This document shows, piece after piece, positions 27,163 to 34,842 of a stretch of DNA of 64,000 nt. The position numbers and the translations under genes are program-made. Below the pieces are notes generated by a model, which saw only the letters and a list, made by a program, of their open reading frames with translations, searched no databases and was not told the DNA's origin. Each line of letters begins with the position of its first letter. Position 1 is the first letter of the stretch. Source of the DNA: Bradyrhizobium yuanmingense (GTDB lineage Bacteria > Pseudomonadota > Alphaproteobacteria > Rhizobiales > Xanthobacteraceae); contig NZ_JARFML010000030.1 of NCBI RefSeq assembly GCF_029167105.1, forward strand, positions 1 through 64,000, in the 5' to 3' direction.

Positions 27163-27519
27163 AAGCTACCCCGTAAAACCCCCCGGCGCGGCTTCATAAC
27201 ATGAGTTAAGGCAGAACTGAGGACGGCTTACCCGCCGAGCATCAGCACGATCGCCGCCGAAATCTTTGCCAACCCGATCGTTCGGACGATAATGGCATCG
27301 CGCATCATAAGGCCGGAGCTTGGCAGCCATCGTGGTGCTTCGATAGCCATACCTAAGGATGCTTGAAGTCGTTCTGGACTCGTTCCGAGCATCAAATTCC
27401 TCGATCTGTCGGCCGAAAGGTAGCTTGCGGAAATTATTGGGACACCACGGGATTTAGATTAGGACACAAAGGCTTAATTGTGCCGCAAGCGGAAGTCGGC
27501 GCCGCAGCACGCCTCCTGT
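27163..27519. other. Intergenic region, nothing recognised
   Basis: About 357 bases between paralogue A and the CYTH-CHAD gene stop. Open frames here have no good ribosome site or family resemblance. Confidence 0.4.
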
Positions 27520-29019
27520 CTACAACGCCCTCAGCCGGCTCACCCTTTTCCGGGCTGCTCGCAAGAGCGGTCTTGCAGCCTGATCCTCCCGTCCAACGAG
27601 GACGCCCGATGCAAAGGCGCGAGCGCGTCGGTTGTGAGGCGGTGCATTGAGGGCCGCATCGAGCGCCATCTCCCGGTGCGCAAGATAATCATTAACTGCC
27701 CCCAATGCGTCCTGGAGCTTCTTCGAATGTTTCTCGAGTTGCGCAAGCCGCTTGCGCTGACCCCTGGAAGTGAACAGACTTTCGAAGAACCTCGCCGCAT
27801 ATCTGACCTTCTTGATCCTGATCCGCAGCCTGTGCCGCGCGCGAGCTGATAATTCCTCAAGCTGCTTGCCATCCTTCTGTATCTTTTGAATGCGGCGAAC
27901 AAGAACTGTGGCGGCGAATTTGCGGATCGGAGTGTGGCCGCCGGAGCCGTGATGCGCCATCTCCACCCATTCCACCACGTCCAGCAACAACGTCCGAAAG
28001 CGTTTTGAGTCGAGGGCACTTGATGCCCGCTCGAAGGCCTCGGCGCGTCGCCGCGTGAACTCCTGCTTGACAGCCGCGATGCCGCGCCGTGGAATGACGT
28101 CACGAGCCGCGGGACGAATTGTCTGGTTGAGAAAGACGTCGAGCTCGCGAGCCGCCGCAAGCTCGCCCGTCAGCCACTTCAGCTCGCGCTTGACGTTTTC
28201 TGTGCTCGATTTCGGCAAGAGCTTCGAGAAGAGCGAAATCGCTGCGCGCAAGCGCCGCAATCCAACTCTCATTTCATGGACTCCTTCGGGATTGTGGTCC
28301 CGCACGGCATCGGCATTTCCCACGAAGTGCCGGATCGCGGAGCGAGCGACGATCCGGAAGGCGTCGCTTGCCTCCATTCGCTTGTCCAGCTTGATCGGGG
28401 CGGCGAAACTGACAGGATTGACTTGCCCGTCAGCGAGGTCATAGCCCCGTTCGGCCTTTGATCGCAGATACAGCTCGGCTTCCGTCCGTCGCGCCAACGC
28501 ATCCGCTGTCTCGAACAGATCACGCGGCTTACCGCGCTTGAGTTCGATCTCCACTTCGTCGACCGGCTCCGAACGATGCCCCACCATGATCTTGCCACGG
28601 TCGATCGCGAGCTCGATCTCACTGCCCTTTCTCTGGATAGGCAGAGTGACGCGGTGCACGGAGGTCTTGAAGATCGGCTTGAGTTTCTGCCTCAGCTTTT
28701 TTGAGGAAAACGCCTCAACCGGGGAACCGTTGAGCTTTGTGAGATCGGGTGTGCCGCTTTCGATCAATGTTTCCCATTCGCCGCGGCCAAACCGCCCGTC
28801 CGTCTCCGATTTTACGGTTTGGACATACGTCTTCCTGTCGTGGCGAACGCGGAGAGAGAGACCATGTCTCTTTAGCTTGTGTCTTGGCGTATCAAAATAC
28901 GTCGAAAGCAGGTCGGCTTCTGCCGGACATCCCAGCTTCGTGCCCGGAAGTCGCCCATGCTCCACTTGCTTCAAGGCACGATGTGGAATGTGAAATTTTA
29001 ACTCGGCCTCGAGTCCCAT
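27520..29019 (-). CDS. CYTH-CHAD domain protein, inorganic triphosphatase-like
   Basis: A 499-residue protein. The N-terminal CYTH (triphosphate tunnel metalloenzyme) domain begins GLEAELKFHIP with the ExExK motif, followed by STYFDTP, LSLRVR, GSEIELAIDRG and VDEVEIELKRG. From about residue 215 comes a CHAD helical domain rich in conserved His and Arg (EGVHEMRVGLRRLRAAISLF, RARHRLRIRIKKVRYAARFFESLF). This is the YgiF-type architecture: the CYTH domain hydrolyses triphosphate, and CHAD domains bind polyphosphate. GGAG precedes the ATG. Paralogous zinc ribbons flank it. Confidence 0.9.
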   Translation of the reverse strand: MGLEAELKFHIPHRALKQVEHGRLPGTKLGCPAEADLLSTYFDTPRHKLKRHGLSLRVRHDRKTYVQTVKSETDGRFGRGEWETLIESGTPDLTKLNGSPVEAFSSKKLRQKLKPIFKTSVHRVTLPIQRKGSEIELAIDRGKIMVGHRSEPVDEVEIELKRGKPRDLFETADALARRTEAELYLRSKAERGYDLADGQVNPVSFAAPIKLDKRMEASDAFRIVARSAIRHFVGNADAVRDHNPEGVHEMRVGLRRLRAAISLFSKLLPKSSTENVKRELKWLTGELAAARELDVFLNQTIRPAARDVIPRRGIAAVKQEFTRRRAEAFERASSALDSKRFRTLLLDVVEWVEMAHHGSGGHTPIRKFAATVLVRRIQKIQKDGKQLEELSARARHRLRIRIKKVRYAARFFESLFTSRGQRKRLAQLEKHSKKLQDALGAVNDYLAHREMALDAALNAPPHNRRARAFASGVLVGREDQAARPLLRAARKRVSRLRAL

Positions 29020-29368
29020 GTGCCATTTCTCCTACTTTGCTCACGGAACCAGCAACGGATCGCAATGCAGAGATCGACGACAAAGACGCCTCTACTAATC
29101 CGGTTACGGACGCGTCTGTTCCGTCCTTCCCAAGGAGCGACATCCCCGTAAGCAAAGAGGCCGCTCTAACCGGGCGGCCTAGCAACTACTTCCTGCGGGG
29201 CAACGCGATCGGAATATGCTGCGTGGTACTTATCACGATGTGGGGTTTATCATCGGACGCGTGACTTCTCAGCGTCTCCAACACCAGAAAGAACTTTTCC
29301 GCAAGCATGGCAGTCAACCTCGCTGACGAAGGTATCTCCGGATCGCGACGAGGCGGATTGGGGAAAAG
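29020..29368. other. Intergenic region, possible short membrane peptide only
   Basis: A 349-base gap. One plus-strand frame ends at 29264 with a hydrophobic tail (GICCVVLITMWGL), but it has no credible start of its own. I do not call a gene. Confidence 0.3.
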
Positions 29369-29653
29369 TCAATCACTCGCGCCGAGCGCTAGCAAATGAA
29401 TTTGCGCGACAGAGTTGGATATTGGCTTTTTCCTCGTTCTTTTGTCCGCGCTGCGTTCCGCCGAGCGCTCAACGACAGAGTTTTGTCGGACAACGGTAGG
29501 GCGATACGCGACTTCCCTCGAACCATCCAAGACCTCGATCAGGGCATCGCATACGGGACAGCGGTATTGACCAGGCGCGCTCCTACGCGATGCGAGCTCG
29601 ATCCGGCGGAAGCCGGCGGTGCAGTCGGGACACGTGACATCGCTCATCTTCAT
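29369..29653 (-). CDS. Small zinc-ribbon protein (paralogue B)
   Basis: The 94-residue protein starts MKMSDVTCPDCTAGFRRIELAS, then GQYRCPVCDALIEVLDGSREVAYRP, with two CxxC pairs as in paralogue A. A basic tail (RSADKRTRKK) and a short hydrophobic end (IHLLALGA) are extra. The frame is open upstream, but ATG 29653 aligns with paralogue A. Function is unknown; perhaps a regulator tied to the CYTH-CHAD gene. Confidence 0.65.
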   Translation of the reverse strand: MKMSDVTCPDCTAGFRRIELASRRSAPGQYRCPVCDALIEVLDGSREVAYRPTVVRQNSVVERSAERSADKRTRKKPISNSVAQIHLLALGASD

Positions 29654-29900
29654 GGGGCCTGATGATGCGTCGGTTCCATCGAGAGTGCCAGTTCTTGATA
29701 GGACGTTTCGCAAACCGACAGCATGACTTGGCAAGGCACGAGCATGCACCGCAGGATCGGCAGTGATTCAGTTCGCGCTTTTTTTTCCGGCGGACGTCCC
29801 GCATCCTGGAAGTAATTCATTGATACATCAGAGGGATGATTTGCTGTAAGATGCTACCGGTACTGTGCATGGGGTTGTTTTGCGACTTTGGTTGCGCGCT

Positions 29901-31265
29901 TCAGCTCAGCAGGAACGACAGCAGCGCCCGCATCTCGGCCGGCTTGATCGGCTTCTTCAGCACTTCGAGGCCCTGCAGGCTCGCCTGCTTCACCGCCTGT
30001 TCGGAATAGTCGGCCGTGATGATCATGGCGGGCGTGTCGAGTTTCAAATGCTCCCGCACGTCGGCGATGGCCGACAGGCCGCTCTCGCCGTGATCGAGAT
30101 GGAGGTCGGCGATCACGACATCGGGCGCGCCGCCGAGCTCGCTGAGGCGCACGAGCGCGTCCGCCCCCGATCGCGTGGTCGCGACGTCGCAGCCCCATCC
30201 CTCCAGCAGCGCGGCCATCGCCTCCGAGCCGTTCGGATCGTTCTCGATCAGCAGGATCTTGGCGCCTTCGAGCCCGCTGTAATCGTAGTGCCGCGCGGCG
30301 GGCGCGACCTCCTGCGCCTCGTCGGCGACCTCGGCGAGGTCGGCCGGCTCCAGCTCCAGGGTGAAGGTCGATCCCCTGCCGAGCTGTGACGACAGCCGCA
30401 CCTCGTGCCCGAGCTCGCTGGCGAAGCGGCGGACGATGGAGAGGCCGAGCCCGAAGCCGGCCTGGTCGGCCGCATTGGCATCGCCGCGCTGGAATTCGCG
30501 GAAGATCGCCTCCTGCTGCGCCTGCGCAATCCCGGGTCCGGTGTCGGAGACCTGGACGCAGATCCGTCCGCCGCGCGGCCGGCATCCCATCACGACGCCG
30601 CCGCTGCGGGTATAGCGAATGGCATTGGCGAGCAGGTTCTGCAGGATCCGCCGCAGCATCATCGCATCCGACATCACCGCGAGCTGAGCGGGGCGGATGC
30701 GCAAGGACAGGCCTTGCCGCGCGGTGACCGGCTCGAATTCGTTGCGGAGCTGCTCGAACAGGGGCGCCAGCGCGATCGCGCGCACGTCGGGCTTGAGCGC
30801 GCCGGAATCGAGCTTGGCGATCTCCAGCAGCGAGCGCAGCAGGTCCTCCAGCATCACCAGCGAGCGGCTCGCCTGGTCGATCAGCACGCCCGCTTCCTGC
30901 GACTCCATCATCTCCGTCAGCGCGGACAGGGTCAGGCGCGCCGCGTTGAGCGGCTGCAACAGATCGTGGGTGACCGAGATCAGCACCGAGGATTTCAGCG
31001 AGCTTGCCGCCTCCGCCTGCTGCTTGGCGCGGTAGAGTCCCTCATTGGCGCGCTCGACCGAATGCAGCGCCTCGCGCAATTGGTGCGTCCGGTCGCGAAC
31101 CTTGTGGTCGAGCGCAATGGCGGTTTCGAACAATGAAAAGGCGTTGAGCTGCTGGTCCATCGAGCGCTCGACGCGCGACATCAGCGCGGCATTGATCTTC
31201 CTCAGCTTGGCGGCCTCGCGCCTCAGCTGGTCGACCGCATCGGGGCCCTGCCACATGTCCGTCAC
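29901..31265 (-). CDS. Soluble hybrid histidine kinase, NahK/ErcS'-like
   Basis: The 454-residue kinase has no membrane segment. An N-terminal coiled region (DQLRREAAKLRKINAALMSRVE) precedes the dimerisation box SVTHDLLQPLNAARLTLSAL (His about residue 130). The ATPase domain follows with N box LLANAIRYT, G1 DTGPGIA and G2 GFGLGLSIV. A C-terminal receiver holds ILLIENDPNG, VIADLHLD and KKPIKP. The HDLLQPLNAARL form and domain order match NahK/ErcS' of Pseudomonas. Its GTG start overlaps the stop of the FIST gene by 4 bases (GTGA), so translation is coupled. The AgmR/ErbR-like regulators upstream are plausible targets. Confidence 0.87.
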   Translation of the reverse strand: MTDMWQGPDAVDQLRREAAKLRKINAALMSRVERSMDQQLNAFSLFETAIALDHKVRDRTHQLREALHSVERANEGLYRAKQQAEAASSLKSSVLISVTHDLLQPLNAARLTLSALTEMMESQEAGVLIDQASRSLVMLEDLLRSLLEIAKLDSGALKPDVRAIALAPLFEQLRNEFEPVTARQGLSLRIRPAQLAVMSDAMMLRRILQNLLANAIRYTRSGGVVMGCRPRGGRICVQVSDTGPGIAQAQQEAIFREFQRGDANAADQAGFGLGLSIVRRFASELGHEVRLSSQLGRGSTFTLELEPADLAEVADEAQEVAPAARHYDYSGLEGAKILLIENDPNGSEAMAALLEGWGCDVATTRSGADALVRLSELGGAPDVVIADLHLDHGESGLSAIADVREHLKLDTPAMIITADYSEQAVKQASLQGLEVLKKPIKPAEMRALLSFLLS

Positions 31266-32428
31266 GTCGGGCGCCTTCCGATCGCAACCCCCGTGAAGGT
31301 CTGGTTCACATGCATGGAGCCGAACTGCTCGCCGTAGGTGTGAAAGCCGACCACGCGGTTCTGCCGGTACAGTTCTGACATGTCGCGGGCGAGCTGATGC
31401 TGCTCGGCATCGAGCCGGCGGAGCAGGCATTCGAAGCCGATATAGAGCGAGACGTCACCGATCTGGTCGCGGATGTCGGCGAACGTCTCGCGGGCCGCGC
31501 CGACCAGGCTTCGTGAGGTCGCGGCGGTCAGCACCATGCCCTCGTCGATGGCGCAGAAGAAGTGCAGCGAGCCGTCCGGCTCGACGCGCTGGATCGAGCG
31601 CGCGTAATAGGCGCCGCCGACGCGCACCAGCACCGGATGCGAGGCGAACGAGAACGGATCGAGCTTGGCGTCCATGATGCCGACCACGCGCGAATATTCT
31701 TGCGCGGCAGGCTCGGCGTTCAGCTCCCGGACCGTGCGGTTTTCGATGTCGGCCTCGGTCACCACCATCTTCTGCGCCTGCGGCTCGAAATTGTCGCACT
31801 TGAAGACGCGGAACGGCAACGAGGTGTTCAGCAGGATCAACAGGGCGGCATTGCCGTGTGCCTTGCCGTCGAAGAACACGAATGTCTTCTCGAAGCGCAG
31901 CCCGTCGCCTGCCGACCCGCCGACGACCGGAATATCGTCCAGCGATGCATAGATCGCGGACATCACCGCTTCTTCGCGGCGGCACAGGCCATCGATCAGG
32001 ACCAGGCCGAAGGGACTGCCGCGCTCGACCTGCGGCGTGGCCCGCAACAGCTCGTGCCGGAGCTCGCCGCCGATCCTGCGGCCGTCCTCGACGCGGAAGC
32101 TGTCGAGGTTGAAGATGGGCCGCACCACCGCTGAAAAGTCGGCGCGGCTGAACGCCAGCGCCACGACGCTGTTCTCGTCCCAGCCATCGGGGGCAAGCTC
32201 GCCCGCGGTGGTACAACCGCAGACCTCTGTGTCATCGAATTGCCGGCTGATCTCGGCGATGAAGCGATGGGGGTCGTAGCTGGGGGAGAGGAACACCAGG
32301 ATCAGTGCCAGCCCGTCGGACGGGAGCTGGGCGGCCAGCTCGGCCACGGCGTCATCGACGCTCGCGGCCTTCGACTTGGCCACGGCAACGCCAGACGCAC
32401 CGTCAAACCGAAAATCGGTTTGCCCCAC
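31262..32428 (-). CDS. FIST-domain sensor protein, NosP-like
   Basis: A 388-residue protein from GTG 32428 (preceded by GGGAG). It has the FIST N domain (LALILVFLSPSYDP, CGCTTAGELAPDGWDENSVVALAFS, IPVVGGSAGDGLRFEKTFVFFDGK) and FIST C domain (YARSIQRVEPDGSLHFFCAIDEG, GFECLLRRLDAEQ, VVGFHTYGEQFGSMHVNQTFTGVAIG). In Pseudomonas the NosP FIST protein binds haem and nitric oxide and controls the co-transcribed kinase NahK; the same pair and coupling occur here. Haem binding cannot be judged from sequence alone. First gene of the pair. Confidence 0.85.
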   Translation of the reverse strand: MGQTDFRFDGASGVAVAKSKAASVDDAVAELAAQLPSDGLALILVFLSPSYDPHRFIAEISRQFDDTEVCGCTTAGELAPDGWDENSVVALAFSRADFSAVVRPIFNLDSFRVEDGRRIGGELRHELLRATPQVERGSPFGLVLIDGLCRREEAVMSAIYASLDDIPVVGGSAGDGLRFEKTFVFFDGKAHGNAALLILLNTSLPFRVFKCDNFEPQAQKMVVTEADIENRTVRELNAEPAAQEYSRVVGIMDAKLDPFSFASHPVLVRVGGAYYARSIQRVEPDGSLHFFCAIDEGMVLTAATSRSLVGAARETFADIRDQIGDVSLYIGFECLLRRLDAEQHQLARDMSELYRQNRVVGFHTYGEQFGSMHVNQTFTGVAIGRRPT

Positions 32429-32642
32429 TCCGTTTCTCCCTCGAGGCTCGGTCTGATGCCAAGTGCCTGATAAGTATTCGAGAGTAGGGCGTTTTGCAGG
32501 TCGCCGCAACACGGCACCCGGTCCCCGCAAGCCCGGACGGATTTACCACCCCTTGAGGATTCTGCCCTAATTTTGCGCATGGTTCGGAGCGGGCTGCTTC
32601 CGAGTCGCAGAATGCTGCAAGAACATGAGCTGGGGGTTGGGA

Positions 32643-34682
32643 ATGTCCGGGCGTACCGCATCGCCGTCGAAGCGTTCACTGTTTCCGACCCTCAAGTTCC
32701 GCGCAAAGATCATCCTCGGCTTCGCCGCCGTGCTGGTGATCTCCGCCGGCAGCATGGCCTTCGCCTATTTCGGCTTCGAGCGGGTCGCCGCCGGGGTTGG
32801 ATCCTACCGCAGCAGCGTGTCGGAGGCTGATCTCGCCCGCAATATCGACCGTGAGCTGCTCGCCTATCGTTCGGCCGCCAAATATTTCGTCGTCACCGGC
32901 AAGGAAGACGACGCCAAGGCGACGCTCGATGCCGAGGCCAGCCTGAAGAACGCCATCGACCAGGCCGTCAAGGCCGCCACCAAGCCGGCGCGGCAGGAAA
33001 GCCTTGGCAAGCTCGCCAAGGAATTCTCCAATTTCTCTGTCACCTTCGCCAAGGTGCTCCAGGCCAAGCGCGACAGCGCGCTGCTGGTGCAGAACCAGCT
33101 CCAGCGCAACGCCAACCTCCTGAAATACAAGCTCGACGACATCGGCAACAACGCCTCCGACGCCGAAGCGCAGGCGATCGAGTTCGGCACCAAGCAGGTC
33201 AATGCCCAGTTCCAAACCGCGAGTGCGGCGGCGACCAATTTCGTGCTGACGTCCGACCAGGCGATCGCCACCAGCGCGCTGGCGCGGCTGAAATTCGTCG
33301 AGAACTCGCTCGGCGCGGTCTACTCGATGGACGACAAGGTCGTCGCCGGGTTGAAAGATGCCAAGGTGCTGCTCGCCGCCTATCGCGAGGCGCTGGAGAA
33401 GCTGATCGCCAACGCCAAGCTGGTCGATGACCTCGTCACGGAGATGAGCGGCTCGGCCGGCGCGATCCAGCAAGGCGCCACCGCCATGAAGGCGGACCTC
33501 GTCGCCGAGCAGCAGCGGCTGGATTCGGAATCGGCGGCGACCATCGGGCAGACTGAGCAGCTGGTGCTGATGCTGGCCGTCGGCGGCACGCTGCTAGGCG
33601 CGGTCCTCGCCTTCCTGCTCGGCACCGGCATCTCGCGGCCGATGATCGCGATGTGCAAGGCGATGCGCGAGCTGGCCTCGGGCAATTTCGACGTCGTGCT
33701 GCCGGGCCTCGGCCGCAAGGACGAGATCGGCGAGATGGCCAGCGCGGTCGAGGAGTTCAAGATCCAGGCCGTTGCAAAGGCCGAGCGCGATGCCGCCGCC
33801 AGCGAAGTGCAGAACCGCGAGCAGGCCGCAAGCCGCCGCGCCGAGCTGATCCGCTTTGCCGACGATTTCGAGAGCGCGGTGGGTGCCATCGTCTCCAACG
33901 TCTCGGCCTCGGCCGTGCAGCTGGAATCGGCCGCCTCGACGCTGACCCGCACCGCCGAGACCACGCAGAGCCTGTCGAGCCAGGTCGCCGGCGTCTCCGA
34001 GCAGGCCTCCTCCAACATGCAGTCGGTCGCGACCGCGACCGAAGAGCTGTCGGCCTCGGTCGAGGAGATCGGCCGCCAGGTGCGCGATTCCAGCCGCATC
34101 GCGGAGGCTGCCGTGATGCAGGCCAAGGAGACCGACGGCCGCATCGGCAAGCTCTCGCATGCGGCCCAACAGATCGGCGAGGTGGTCAAGCTGATCACCG
34201 CGATTGCCGAGCAGACCAATCTGCTCGCGCTCAACGCCACCATCGAGGCGGCGCGCGCCGGTGAAGCCGGCCGCGGCTTCGCCGTCGTGGCGAGCGAGGT
34301 GAAATCGCTGGCGAGCCAGACCGCGAAGGCGACCGACGAGATCTCCTCGCACATCACGGGCATGCAGGGCGCCACCGCCGAATCGGTTGCCGCGATCAAG
34401 GAGATCGGCGCGACGATCGGCCAGATCTCGTCGATCTCGACCTCGATCGCGAGCGCGGTGGAGCAGCAGGGCGCCGCCACCCAGGAGATCGCCCGCAGCG
34501 TCCAGACCGTCGCCCAGGGTACCCAGACCGCGGCCACCGATATCGGCGAAGTCAACCGCGGCGCCGCCGAGACCGGCTCGGCCTCGGAAGAGGTGCTGAA
34601 CTCGGCCAAGACGCTGTCGAGCGAAAGCACCCGCCTTCGCGCCGAGCTCGACCGCTTCATGGCGAATATCCGCGCGGCGTAG
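32643..34682 (+). CDS. Methyl-accepting chemotaxis protein (1)
   Basis: A 679-residue chemoreceptor. TM1 (about 23-44, IILGFAAVLVISAGSMAFAYFGF) and TM2 (about 308-328, LVLMLAVGGTLLGAVLAFLLG) enclose a helical periplasmic sensor. Then come HAMP (RPMIAMCKAMRELASGNFDVVLPG) and the signalling domain with hairpin tip EQTNLLALNATIEAARAGEAGRGFAVVA, which contacts CheA and CheW. There is no C-terminal CheR-binding pentapeptide. ATG 32643 is chosen over one 18 bases upstream because GGGGGTTGGG precedes it, as in its neighbour. The second half is nearly identical to that of the next gene. Confidence 0.93.
   Translation: MSGRTASPSKRSLFPTLKFRAKIILGFAAVLVISAGSMAFAYFGFERVAAGVGSYRSSVSEADLARNIDRELLAYRSAAKYFVVTGKEDDAKATLDAEASLKNAIDQAVKAATKPARQESLGKLAKEFSNFSVTFAKVLQAKRDSALLVQNQLQRNANLLKYKLDDIGNNASDAEAQAIEFGTKQVNAQFQTASAAATNFVLTSDQAIATSALARLKFVENSLGAVYSMDDKVVAGLKDAKVLLAAYREALEKLIANAKLVDDLVTEMSGSAGAIQQGATAMKADLVAEQQRLDSESAATIGQTEQLVLMLAVGGTLLGAVLAFLLGTGISRPMIAMCKAMRELASGNFDVVLPGLGRKDEIGEMASAVEEFKIQAVAKAERDAAASEVQNREQAASRRAELIRFADDFESAVGAIVSNVSASAVQLESAASTLTRTAETTQSLSSQVAGVSEQASSNMQSVATATEELSASVEEIGRQVRDSSRIAEAAVMQAKETDGRIGKLSHAAQQIGEVVKLITAIAEQTNLLALNATIEAARAGEAGRGFAVVASEVKSLASQTAKATDEISSHITGMQGATAESVAAIKEIGATIGQISSISTSIASAVEQQGAATQEIARSVQTVAQGTQTAATDIGEVNRGAAETGSASEEVLNSAKTLSSESTRLRAELDRFMANIRAA
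33627..34682. repeat. 1056-bp near-identical block, copy 1
   Basis: HAMP and signalling domain of the first chemoreceptor. It aligns without gaps to 35836-36891, 2209 bases further on. The encoded proteins appear to differ at one position (Ser versus Arg near the C-terminus), with only a handful of silent changes. Confidence 0.9.
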
Positions 34683-34842
34683 TAAAGCGCACCTTAACAA
34701 ATCCCCTACGTCACCTAACCGCCAGTTGCGGCGCCACAAGTTTACCGCAGCTTATCCTTTGCCGGTTACCGTGCACACGAGTCGGGAAGCGGGCTGCTTC
34801 CCGGCTGCGCCTGGTTTTCCGCGAATGGAATGGGGTGGGGGA

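Noticed and set aside
29093..29264. A short membrane peptide ending GICCVVLITMWGLSSDA
   Set aside because: The frame has no plausible start or ribosome site of its own and continues from antisense sequence of the CYTH-CHAD gene.
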